DNA from: a virus
Virus record (IMG/VR): IMGVR_UViG_3300023174_000262
Coordinates: 1-46,892 of that record
Length of the DNA stretch: 46,892 nucleotides
Reading direction: 5' to 3' (one strand)
The notes under the pieces are model-generated. The model was not told where the DNA came from. It made no database searches and saw only the letters and a program-made list of their open reading frames with translations. Shown here in pieces: positions 8,838-17,686 of the stretch; the stretch's first letter is position 1; each line of letters opens with the position of its first letter. The translations under genes were made by a program, and so were the position numbers.

Positions 8838-9593
8838 TTATCCTGTGATGAAATCGGGTGGCAACTGGTAGCGTGTCTCAATTTCTTCTTCCAGTTTGGC
8901 AATGGTTTCTTGTGCTTCTTCGTAAATCTTTGTGCCATTGAATGTCACATTACCGGGTAATGGCATTCCCTCGTATTTGGACAGATTGGCTCCCCATTGC
9001 CGCTTGATAAGAGCAGTGGAGTACTTCTTGAGCCAAATATCGTCGTAGATGTCTTTTGCGTTTTCAGGATCAATCAGGCTGTACGCTTCAATCATTAGGT
9101 AAACGCCTTCAGTCATGTCTGTGGTCGTGGCATCAATATACAATTTATTGTTTACCCGATTGAAACGAATCTGCTTTTCGGGATCAAGCAACTGCTCCAA
9201 CATCTCAATATACTGCATAGTGGACACATAGTAATTCAGGTTGGTTTGTCCTGTACGCAATCCGTAAAAATCGTTTAGTGCCAACTGGTAGCGAATATTA
9301 AAAATATTATGGGTTGTAAGATTAAAACCCATGTGAAAAATACGATTAATAGTCAGGATAGACGGATCAATGGGATCAGTATTGATCCATTTACGGGCAA
9401 TATCTGTAGCCGTCAACTGGTAGGTATAGTACATCTTTTGCCCACCGTCGTGATGGAAATTGCCAAAATATTCTAGAGCCTCGTCTATGCGATCTTCAAC
9501 CTGTGAGTCTTCAACATTGACTTCAATAACAGGTTGTCCGAGTGCTCGTAGGCAGTAGTCTTTTAGTTCTTGTCGGGAATGTGGGCGAGCCAT
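8838..9593 (-). CDS. 13: Neck protein gp13
   Basis: This 251-aa protein (T4 gp13 is 309) binds the portal and begins the neck on filled heads. The N-terminus MARPHSRQELKDYCLRALGQ, with PVIEVNVEDSQVEDRIDEAL and FGNFHHDGGQKMYYTY, is the gp13 family start. NRIFHMGFNLTTHNIFNIRY and the C-terminal KKYSTALIKRQWGANLSKYE also fit the family. A good AAAAGGAG site precedes the ATG. It stands at the start of the unbroken run gp13 to gp17. Confidence 0.94.
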   Translation of the reverse strand: MARPHSRQELKDYCLRALGQPVIEVNVEDSQVEDRIDEALEYFGNFHHDGGQKMYYTYQLTATDIARKWINTDPIDPSILTINRIFHMGFNLTTHNIFNIRYQLALNDFYGLRTGQTNLNYYVSTMQYIEMLEQLLDPEKQIRFNRVNNKLYIDATTTDMTEGVYLMIEAYSLIDPENAKDIYDDIWLKKYSTALIKRQWGANLSKYEGMPLPGNVTFNGTKIYEEAQETIAKLEEEIETRYQLPPDFITG

Positions 9594-9610
9594 GCAGTCT
9601 CCTTTTCAAG

Positions 9611-9617
9611 TATTTAG
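9611..9617 (-). promoter_or_regulatory. Possible late promoter before gp13
   Basis: The minus strand reads CTAAATA (inside CCTAAATACTTG) in the 40-base gap before gp13, ending 17 bases from its ATG. The same heptamer occurs at 412-418 before the gp67-like gene. It resembles T4-type late promoter variants but the match to TATAAATA is partial, so this is tentative. Confidence 0.3.
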
Positions 9618-9633
9618 GAGCGTAGCACTTTGC

Positions 9634-9906
9634 CTATTCTCCGTTTTCCATTCGTAGTCTTTGTAGCAGTAAAGCAAGTTCAGGTTCTCTGGCACATATT
9701 CGATCACAATACATATCATTTTTTGGCAAATATAATGTGTTTTGCCCATCGCTAATGTAATGTGCTATTCCTTTTTCATATACTCGTATATAAAATCCAT
9801 AAGGAACCGAGTAGTCTCCAAACACTTTTAAAAAATCACACCAAGAGTACTCTCGTCCATTTAAAAGTACAGTATTCTGCCCATAATGAATTAAAGAATT
9901 TGACAT
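9634..9906 (-). CDS. Hypothetical 90-aa protein with an internal repeat
   Basis: This product is not recognised. It is 90 aa, has no signal peptide or membrane segment, and contains three cysteines (C23, C67, C71). Two segments resemble each other, HYGQNTVLLNGREYSWCD (7-24) and HYISDGQNTLYLPKNDMYCD (49-68), suggesting an internal duplication of a beta-rich unit. The gene starts 3 bases after the 623-aa LamG protein stop without an obvious Shine-Dalgarno, so it is probably translated by re-initiation. Its place between the adhesin block and gp13 suggests a small virion or fibre-assembly protein, but nothing in it shows this directly. Confidence 0.7.
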   Translation of the reverse strand: MSNSLIHYGQNTVLLNGREYSWCDFLKVFGDYSVPYGFYIRVYEKGIAHYISDGQNTLYLPKNDMYCDRICAREPELALLLQRLRMENGE

Positions 9907-9909
9907 GGA

Positions 9910-11781
9910 TTAGTACACAGCAGTAGCAAGAGGTGTCGATTCCGCACTCAAATTATATCCGTCTTCAGGATTTCTACTGAATCCAGTAATAGCAGCAACA
10001 GCAGGAATCATTACAGATGGATTTCCTCCCTGTGCAAGACGAGAAATAATTGCTTGTTTTGTATATCCTTGAACCTGTTTCAATGCCAAGAAAGAATTTT
10101 TACTGTCTATTGTGTTGTTGACACTTAAACGATCTGTGTTTATGTTGTTGTAATAGGTCAAAACATCTTTATACACATTAACTGCACCAGCAGTTGCAAA
10201 AGAATAGTACACCCCATTCGCGTCTTCTATTCCAACAGACAGCGTGCTACCACACACCACTATTGCGTTGTATATGTTTGCCAAATAATTCAGATTAGAT
10301 TCGGTTGGAAGATAAGTGAATGATGTGGGGAAAGTGGTTCCGCTATACAGATTCACAAAATCTCCACTGGCTCCGCTGCTTCCACGCATAGCAGTGAAAC
10401 CCAAGTAGTAACGCATGGTGTAATCCATTAGGTCTTTTCGGTACTGTTTGGCAGCAGTCAATCCAGAAACCAAATCAGTAACAGCGGTTGGAATAAAACA
10501 CGCTCCACTATTGTAACCAAAAATATAACCAGTAGAATTACCTGCTGTATAACCTCCACAAACTCCATTTATGAACGAAGTCCACATACGCGAAGATGTG
10601 ACACCTATTGTGCCGTACACATACATTTTACTTTGGTTTCCAAATGCCAAATTGCTGACCACTTTGTTTGTAGTATCACATGGAAAATAAGAAGTTCCAA
10701 TAGGGCCATCCATACTCATATAGTAAACAGTATAAAATCCTGCATCCTGTTGTAAAGTTGGAACAGGTGCAGTAGTTCCATGAAGGAATCCACGAAGAAC
10801 ATCACCAGTAGTTCCTGCACTAATAATCAAATCATCCAACCATCCCTTGAACGATTTCTTTCCTGTTCCACTACATCCAATATAGAGAGAAGATCTAGAT
10901 CCACGAAGAGAACCAGTTTTACCAGCATCATAACCTATTTGATTTCCGTTCCAATAAGAACTAACATATGCAGTATTTCCTGCTGATGGCTTGCTATAAG
11001 CCACCGCAAAGTGATTCCACTGATTCAGCGTGACTCCACTTGGAGACACATTTATTGTATAATCAAATCCCGTGGTGGTGGTATTTGCTGTAGTGGAAAA
11101 ATTAAATTGAAAACGAGCACTAGAACGATCATATTCTAAACGGAAAGAGTCACTAGTAGTACCAATACCATCAACACCATCTGGACTACGAGTAATGATA
11201 ATTGGATCGTAAGCACTAGGAGTGCTTTCCATATACACCCAACCAGAAATCAAGAAATACGAAGCAGTTGTAAATCCTGGCAAAGAAATGCCTGCGGCAG
11301 CGGTATCTGTATCTAAATACGAACCTTTGAACTGTGCTGCTCGACCTCCAACATATCCAGTTACCCCAATAGAACCAACGGTTGGATTGTAATCAGAAGC
11401 AGTAACCCCGCTCAACGACAGATAGTTGATTATCTCGGGTCTGATATTAGACTGAAACACCAATTCCGTGGGACTAAATGTTCCGTATGCTGTTCCGTCC
11501 ATCTGCTGTTCGGCAAGACCAAAAATATTAGCAGAAATAGAAGATGTAGTGGTTGATGGAGGGATCGTAGAAAAAGATCCGATACCATCTGCAACAGGTT
11601 GGTTTGGAGTTGTGAACCCAGTGTATATTGTGCCTTCAAATGATTGAATATTAGAACGAACAATAAACACATTAGATGGATTTGGATAATCGGAAGGAAC
11701 AAAAGTTTCAGGCGAAATGTTTCGTTGTAAAACAGTTACTTGTCCGTTGCTTGGATCTATTTGTACCAATGATTTGGGCAT
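9910..11781 (-). CDS. LamG-domain virion protein, putative fibre or adhesin
   Basis: This 623-aa protein contains a concanavalin-like (LamG) jelly roll at about residues 125-330. Signs are the alternating strands ISGWVYMESTPSAYDPIIIT, the NQWNHFAVAYSKP strand typical of LamG, and the closing SLYIGCSGTGKKSFKGWLDD. The first 120 residues are probably an attachment domain. The last 290 carry conserved aromatic and Gly-rich segments and a helical stretch (AAKQYRKDLMDYTMRYYLGF). LamG domains often bind sugars, so a role in host-surface binding is an inference. It has AAAGGA before its ATG and sits in the position where T4 has wac fibritin, but it is not fibritin-like (no long coiled coil). Confidence 0.8.
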   Translation of the reverse strand: MPKSLVQIDPSNGQVTVLQRNISPETFVPSDYPNPSNVFIVRSNIQSFEGTIYTGFTTPNQPVADGIGSFSTIPPSTTTSSISANIFGLAEQQMDGTAYGTFSPTELVFQSNIRPEIINYLSLSGVTASDYNPTVGSIGVTGYVGGRAAQFKGSYLDTDTAAAGISLPGFTTASYFLISGWVYMESTPSAYDPIIITRSPDGVDGIGTTSDSFRLEYDRSSARFQFNFSTTANTTTTGFDYTINVSPSGVTLNQWNHFAVAYSKPSAGNTAYVSSYWNGNQIGYDAGKTGSLRGSRSSLYIGCSGTGKKSFKGWLDDLIISAGTTGDVLRGFLHGTTAPVPTLQQDAGFYTVYYMSMDGPIGTSYFPCDTTNKVVSNLAFGNQSKMYVYGTIGVTSSRMWTSFINGVCGGYTAGNSTGYIFGYNSGACFIPTAVTDLVSGLTAAKQYRKDLMDYTMRYYLGFTAMRGSSGASGDFVNLYSGTTFPTSFTYLPTESNLNYLANIYNAIVVCGSTLSVGIEDANGVYYSFATAGAVNVYKDVLTYYNNINTDRLSVNNTIDSKNSFLALKQVQGYTKQAIISRLAQGGNPSVMIPAVAAITGFSRNPEDGYNLSAESTPLATAVY

Positions 11782-11791
11782 GATTTTTCCT

Positions 11792-14700
11792 TTAGTATCC
11801 TGACGGCATTATCAAACCGTTAATAACAACTTTTCCTAGTGGTGATCCCCATGTGTATCCGGCAGCCATAGTTATACCAGTAATAAATGTTCCAGCATCT
11901 GCCTGACTGGTTGGAGCAGAACGCATTGCAGGAATGCGTGTATACAGAGATCCGCTACCACCAGATGATGGACTTCCAGACGGTGCGGCTCGTCCAAGTC
12001 TACCAATCTTGCTCCTAAATCCTTTCCACCATTCGTAATGAGCAGTATCGTCACTGCGAACATTGTATAGGGGCTGTAGAGCCGAATACGAGGTATTATT
12101 TGGTTGCCAAGTTCTACGAGTAGCCAAAAGCCCGTGAATAGCACCAGATTGAGTAATACCAGCAGAAATGCCTGTTAATAGAGATGTTGTGTAGGTTGTA
12201 TTTGTTCCTTCATACCCGTAGATGGAATCGTCCGTGCTTTCGTATGGCACAGTTTGACTACCACTCCAAGCAGGCTGACCAACTCCCATTACACCAGTAA
12301 TCTTTCCGCCATACCTTGCGTGTATTATTCCGCCATCCGATCCGGTATACAAGTAATCGTTATACACTCCACCATCGTCTGCATAACAATAAGAAGAGGC
12401 TACCCCATACGATTCTATTTTTGAATTGTAACTTGCAGAGAACAAATTGTGGAGTTCTCTTTTAGCACTCAACGAAACTCCTGTTCCGGTTGCTATCATT
12501 CCATACGCACCACCGTCTGCACCGTTGTGAGCACGATCCGCACCTTGGGGCCATCCAATAGCCACGACGGTATTATACGATGATAATCTAATAGTTCCAC
12601 CCGCAGCAGCACCAAGAGCACAAGCAGAACCAGTCAAATACGGGTAATCGGTGGCGTTAGCACGAACCCCCGCAAACGGATATCCAAAACCTGGATTTTT
12701 AATAGCAACACTAGCAGATGGTTGAATATCAATCACACCACGATAAGCACCAATTCCAGTGTGATTGTATGATTTTATGGAAACGCTTTCGTCCACACTT
12801 ATCAAATCAGTTGAAAAGTTTGTAGCCATTGCAACATAACCACCATCAAGCACAGCGTTTCGTAAACAGATTTTACTGTTTACCTGAGTCGATATATTGG
12901 AGTCAGTTCTTTTTTCAGCGTTATAGTATCCGCCGTCTTTCTCTGGCCCACTGATACCAAAAGTCAAACCGTTATTACTAGTAGTAGTTCCTGCAACAGT
13001 TGCTCCGTTGAAACCTTGCAGATATACAATATTTTTACCAATGGTTATTCCACTCACAAAACCTGTTTCATCAGAATTGGAATACGCACGAAATTCAAAA
13101 GGATCTTGTACGGGTGCGCTGGTTAACCAAATATTACGAGTAGCAAGAGTGTAGTTGTCTAATTTGTATCCGTACAGGTCAAATCGCTGTGTGTATTGTG
13201 GTCCATTCTGTCCAGCAGTCATTCCACCTGCCCATGTGGCATTGGCATTTGTCCACGCAGTAAGAGTTGGCCCAGCAACAACATTAACAACTCTTCCAAT
13301 TTTAATCCCTGCTGATGTAAAAACAGCAGCACCACCCTTATAAGTCGATGTGTTCCACGAATTATAGAATCCTGCGGTGTTTCCGGCAGTACTGCCAGCA
13401 AAAATTGGAAGATTTAAACTTATTCTAAAATACGGTATGTTGCCTATTGCCACACTAGAATATAGGTCTTCTAAATGGATTTCAGATCCACTCTGTGCAA
13501 CAACACCTCTCCTTTCACTTTGAATATAAACATTGTAACAATAGTTTAATGGAGTTGTGTCAAACACTCCAAATTTAATATATCCATTATCATAACATTG
13601 AATGCCGTCTTGTCTAACATGTGAAGCCATGAATACTGGAGTTCTTCTAAAATATGTGTGAGCACTGTCCATGACGGCATACGGGCTGTAATCGTAAACC
13701 TTTGCTCCCTTGCTAACATGCAAACCGGTATGATATCCCAAAACACCAATGTGGCGTATGCTAGTTTCCACATTACCAAACAAATTTATTGCGGCAATGT
13801 CTGTATCAGTCAAACCAACAGAATTCGCAAGATTGGTTCTTGCCAATCCGTTCACAAGAGGTTGTGAACCGTAGGTAGCACCGTCGTATTCTGCACGAAC
13901 AAACATTAAGTTTCGTATGGCTCGTATTCTAGCACCCGGAGTAATCATTTGTATCGGGGAAGATGTGGCAGCACCAGAACTTCTAATGATTACGGGATAG
14001 TTCACCACCGAAATCACATCATCTGAAATATAAGTAAGCCCACTTGGTTGTGCAGGGAAAGCGGTTGTTCCTGCTCCAGCAGACCATCCAGGATTTCCGT
14101 AGTAGCCAATAGGTTCGCTGTATTGTGCTTCAGGATAATTATTTGCCACGCCACACCAAGTGTTGTTAATATTTCGTAATCCGCCTGTAATTTTTCCGTT
14201 TGGGTGATCCGTACCATTAGCAAGTGTACCAACAAACCCAACCAATCGGGTGTCCATATTGATGTTTCGAAATGCCAAACCTAGTGTTTGTCCGGCAGCA
14301 GTAGCAGACACAATCTTGGCAAGCCCAAGAATTCCATCACCCTCTTCATACGGATATCCGTGGTTAAAGGCGTGGCGTAAAACATAGTTTCTGTCCCATT
14401 TAGTATCAGTAACACCGTCTCCAAAATTAGGAACAGCAAAACTACCTTTGCTGATTGTTTGGTTCACAATGGCTACATAACCGCCAACATCTTCACCCGT
14501 GAATCCGTGTGTAACACCCAAAGCAGAACTCCACAGGTTTACTTCACCTGTGTGTCCGTAGAAAGACATGGGAGCCAAATCCCAGTTGTACGATCCCACT
14601 TTCCACAAGTACCGCTCTTTAATAGCGGTTGGATCGCCTTGAATAATAATATTTCCACCCTGTGGGTGATACAGATCAGTAGGAAAGAATGCAGAGTGAT

Positions 14701-14926
14701 TGGTTACGCTATAAATGCCTTTTTGAAATTGAATATACAGAACAGCAGCACCAACGATTGTATAAGTTTGAGCAGTTTCCCATGCTTTTTTAAAGGTGGC
14801 AAACGGTGTAGATGGGGTCAATCCGTCATAACCATCGCTTCCTGTAGCCCCCACATAAATGGTGGTATCTGAAGAGATAATATTTGTTTGTGGGTACGCG
14901 GGATTTGGTAGTGCTGAATATGGCAT
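11792..14926 (-). CDS. Large beta-helix tailspike-like protein
   Basis: This 1044-aa protein begins like pectate-lyase-type parallel beta-helix proteins: TTIYVGATGSDGYDGLTPST then PFATFKKAWETAQTY, the usual opening of such domains. Repeating short strands with Gly, Asn and Ser turns continue for most of the length. This fold is used by tailspikes that bind or cut surface polysaccharide. No catalytic residues could be assigned, so enzyme activity is unknown. The C-terminus (GFRSKIGRLGRAAPSGSPSS and TAAGYTWG-like strands) is probably a trimerisation or tip domain. The 54-base gap upstream includes AGGA 14 bases before the ATG and a weak TATAAAC. Confidence 0.8.
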   Translation of the reverse strand: MPYSALPNPAYPQTNIISSDTTIYVGATGSDGYDGLTPSTPFATFKKAWETAQTYTIVGAAVLYIQFQKGIYSVTNHSAFFPTDLYHPQGGNIIIQGDPTAIKERYLWKVGSYNWDLAPMSFYGHTGEVNLWSSALGVTHGFTGEDVGGYVAIVNQTISKGSFAVPNFGDGVTDTKWDRNYVLRHAFNHGYPYEEGDGILGLAKIVSATAAGQTLGLAFRNINMDTRLVGFVGTLANGTDHPNGKITGGLRNINNTWCGVANNYPEAQYSEPIGYYGNPGWSAGAGTTAFPAQPSGLTYISDDVISVVNYPVIIRSSGAATSSPIQMITPGARIRAIRNLMFVRAEYDGATYGSQPLVNGLARTNLANSVGLTDTDIAAINLFGNVETSIRHIGVLGYHTGLHVSKGAKVYDYSPYAVMDSAHTYFRRTPVFMASHVRQDGIQCYDNGYIKFGVFDTTPLNYCYNVYIQSERRGVVAQSGSEIHLEDLYSSVAIGNIPYFRISLNLPIFAGSTAGNTAGFYNSWNTSTYKGGAAVFTSAGIKIGRVVNVVAGPTLTAWTNANATWAGGMTAGQNGPQYTQRFDLYGYKLDNYTLATRNIWLTSAPVQDPFEFRAYSNSDETGFVSGITIGKNIVYLQGFNGATVAGTTTSNNGLTFGISGPEKDGGYYNAEKRTDSNISTQVNSKICLRNAVLDGGYVAMATNFSTDLISVDESVSIKSYNHTGIGAYRGVIDIQPSASVAIKNPGFGYPFAGVRANATDYPYLTGSACALGAAAGGTIRLSSYNTVVAIGWPQGADRAHNGADGGAYGMIATGTGVSLSAKRELHNLFSASYNSKIESYGVASSYCYADDGGVYNDYLYTGSDGGIIHARYGGKITGVMGVGQPAWSGSQTVPYESTDDSIYGYEGTNTTYTTSLLTGISAGITQSGAIHGLLATRRTWQPNNTSYSALQPLYNVRSDDTAHYEWWKGFRSKIGRLGRAAPSGSPSSGGSGSLYTRIPAMRSAPTSQADAGTFITGITMAAGYTWGSPLGKVVINGLIMPSGY

Positions 14927-14980
14927 ATGAGTATGTATTCCTGTTTATTCTGTGTTGCCCTGCGGTTTATATTACAGCCA

Positions 14981-17671
14981 TCATGCTCCTGCGTACATCA
15001 AAACAATATTTGCTCCCTTAGAAGTGCAAACAGCAGTATTACTTGGTAAACCTATACTGAGAGTATAAGTGCCAGCGGGTACGGTAATTTCATGTGTGGT
15101 TTTTCTGAAAGTATTGATGGCTCGTCCATAACCCGCACCACCTGATTTGGTGTAGTAGTGACTGTGGTTAATTTGAGTTTTGGGGATGCTAGACGAATGG
15201 GTAATTGTTGCACTTTGGGTAATAGTATAAGTAGTAACATTATCTGCAAATTGTAAGATACTATCGTACATCACAACCCATTTACCTGCTTTCAAAGTTA
15301 CACTTTTTGAGACTGCTATTGAAGAACCGTCTGTCATATTCAAAAATACTACATTACCGAGTACATTACCGTCCACATAATCTTTTGTGACAAGAGTTTT
15401 ATCATTAGATGTGGAAACGGTTGAAACTGAAGAACGAGCCTCGCCAACCACATCAAGTGCCACGGCAGGAGCAGCAGTTCCAGCACCCACCCGTCCATCC
15501 TTAAGAATATACAGCCCCTTTCCGGTTACCCAAGGACTAGACCCCCATGCCATATATAAAATATTTGGTGTGTTTACGCTATTTGTTACCGCTCCGTACA
15601 TACCAATACCACCAGTCACTCCATTATAAGAACCGGTTTGTGCAGGACTAAATCCGTCAGTAAACAGCAATCCTCTTGCCCATGTACCATTTGCTCGTGT
15701 TCGGAAATCAACATTCATTATTACATTAGATTCACGAATAGTCAAATCGCCGTTAATTCCCACAGCAGTGGTTGGATCGCCACTAAAAGTACTAGCAGTT
15801 GCACCAATATAGAGTCGTCCACCCATAGGCTGTATTGCTAGTGTATGACCACCAAAACCATTCAACCAACCCATGATCCACGCACAGTTATGGGTATCAC
15901 TTACACCAAACTGTAGTTGTCGTGAACCGCTGACTATTCCATTACCAACAACCAAGTTTGCTCGGTTGGCTGCTCCAAAATCTGTGGACGCAGAGGTAAA
16001 GTTGACTCTGCCGTTCACATCAAGTGATGCTCCTGGAACTGTATTACCAATTCCAACATTTCCGTCTTCTGTTATAATGAATCTACTGGTTCCCGCATCC
16101 CCATCAGCAGAGCCACTCTCTACAGCAAAAGCGTAGCCGTCACGAGCAGCCCACCACGAATACCTGTTTATTATACTATCTGGGTTGTATGTTTTTACAT
16201 ATGGTATGGTGGTGCTTGCTGCACCATTAAAATTTATTGCAGAAGTAACACCACTAATCTGATTGAAAAGTAGTGCACCCTTATTAGTCAACCGCATCCG
16301 CTCTGTGCCTGTCTTGGATGCTTCACCACTGTTGGTGTAGAACACCAAGTCTCCACCACTCAAACCACCCAACAGTTCAGTTTGTAGTCCATTACTAACA
16401 CTATCACGAACAAGGAGTTGATCGTATGGAATGTCTACTCCGTCAATAATGGCTGCACGGGTGTACGGCTTGGCTTTAATGATGTATTGCACCGCTGTGT
16501 AGGGCGGCATATTAGCAGTAAGGTTGTTGGTGTATTGACCAGTAACATTTGCACCTGCTCCAGAACCTGTAGCAATAGTAATAGTAGGAGCAACCACGCT
16601 TTCTTGTCCACCCTCCGAACCAAGCGAGTAGATAGCAGAAATGGCAGAACTATTTGTGGCATCGGTTTCCATCTCACCCAACGCCGATGTGTTAATACCC
16701 AGCGCAAACCGCCCACGCATATCGGGAGTATTGAAGTGAGTGATTGCAATTGCTGTAATAGTAAGAGAAACCGATTTAAACGCCGATGTGGAACTGTACG
16801 CTCGGTAGTTTCCTGTGCCAGTTTCACTGCCAACAAATCCACCACCACCAAACACCGTATTGTTTACGGTGAAATTCTTGTTTCCCGAAGAGTAGATGGG
16901 AAGCACCTGAACCACCGCAGTTGTGGGGGTAACACTAATTACCTGTGCCAACAATTCTGCGTTTGAAGTGGTGAGCGGACTGCCTGTTCCTGACCACGAT
17001 CCTGATCCTGTCTTGTATTGGATGTAATCATTAACAGACAACACACTGCTCACCTGGGTTCCTGTAAGAACAGCAACATGTCCGTAAATAGGAGCACGAC
17101 TGCCTGTGGTGTATTGGAGTTTAGAGTACAATTCAGTATAATCTGCAACAGCATAAGAAGCACCTGAACACGCCAACCATGTGTCAGGAATCACAGAACC
17201 AGCATACGGCATGATTGTGCCTACAGGCTGAATCTGGTCAATAGCCACAGTGGACGAACCACCAATCTGTGTTCCCAAGAAATTGTTTACCACATACTCT
17301 TGTGAAGATTGATTGCGAATCAAGATGGGCTTGATGACTGCGCCTATTGCACTTGGTGGGGTAACAGACAGTCCACCTGCTGTGGTTCCACTCAAGAATA
17401 AAACTGGAGCAGTTATTCCCGACAAAGCACTAACGCTGGTTAGATTAATTGCGCCAGACATAATCATAGTGAATTGAGTTGCAGTTACGGCACTAACAAC
17501 ACCCACCACTTCAGAATTTATGGCATTGTCGGCTTGTGCTTTTTTGTAACTATTAGTAATAATATCCCAACGAATAGCATCACCAATAGCAAAAGTATTG
17601 CTTTGCGAAACAGTTTTAACCAATTGGTCAGTGCTTTGTACGCCACCTGAAAGATATAGTGATGATCCCAT
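14981..17671 (-). CDS. Tail fibre protein with tail-collar domain
   Basis: This 896-aa fibre protein has three recognisable parts. Residues 20-130 form a beta module (KKAQADNAINSEVVGVVS, then LFLSGTTAGGLSVTPP, then KPILI) also found twice in the neighbouring 1120-aa protein. Residues 148-405 form a phage tail-collar domain, opening with PVGTIMPYAGSVIPDTWLAC, with NTPDMRGRFALG in the middle and NMPPYTAVQYIIKAKPY at the end. A variable insert lies near 200-300. Beyond that are GNVGIGNTVPGASLDVNG and GRVGAGTAAPAVALDVVG, repeats typical of receptor-binding fibres. A short beta-sandwich closes the protein. Collar domains occur in T4 gp12, so this may play the short-tail-fibre role. Confidence 0.85.
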   Translation of the reverse strand: MGSSLYLSGGVQSTDQLVKTVSQSNTFAIGDAIRWDIITNSYKKAQADNAINSEVVGVVSAVTATQFTMIMSGAINLTSVSALSGITAPVLFLSGTTAGGLSVTPPSAIGAVIKPILIRNQSSQEYVVNNFLGTQIGGSSTVAIDQIQPVGTIMPYAGSVIPDTWLACSGASYAVADYTELYSKLQYTTGSRAPIYGHVAVLTGTQVSSVLSVNDYIQYKTGSGSWSGTGSPLTTSNAELLAQVISVTPTTAVVQVLPIYSSGNKNFTVNNTVFGGGGFVGSETGTGNYRAYSSTSAFKSVSLTITAIAITHFNTPDMRGRFALGINTSALGEMETDATNSSAISAIYSLGSEGGQESVVAPTITIATGSGAGANVTGQYTNNLTANMPPYTAVQYIIKAKPYTRAAIIDGVDIPYDQLLVRDSVSNGLQTELLGGLSGGDLVFYTNSGEASKTGTERMRLTNKGALLFNQISGVTSAINFNGAASTTIPYVKTYNPDSIINRYSWWAARDGYAFAVESGSADGDAGTSRFIITEDGNVGIGNTVPGASLDVNGRVNFTSASTDFGAANRANLVVGNGIVSGSRQLQFGVSDTHNCAWIMGWLNGFGGHTLAIQPMGGRLYIGATASTFSGDPTTAVGINGDLTIRESNVIMNVDFRTRANGTWARGLLFTDGFSPAQTGSYNGVTGGIGMYGAVTNSVNTPNILYMAWGSSPWVTGKGLYILKDGRVGAGTAAPAVALDVVGEARSSVSTVSTSNDKTLVTKDYVDGNVLGNVVFLNMTDGSSIAVSKSVTLKAGKWVVMYDSILQFADNVTTYTITQSATITHSSSIPKTQINHSHYYTKSGGAGYGRAINTFRKTTHEITVPAGTYTLSIGLPSNTAVCTSKGANIVLMYAGA

Positions 17672-17686
17672 GTTTGTTTTCTCGTA

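Noticed and set aside
14965-14971. Minus-strand TATAAAC before the beta-helix gene as a late promoter
   Set aside because: It matches the octamer only in part and no second element supports it; left as a remark.
16418-16966. 182-codon plus-strand frame rich in Arg, Cys and Ser within the collar-domain fibre
   Set aside because: It is the reverse complement of the tail-collar region, of low-complexity composition, without start signals.
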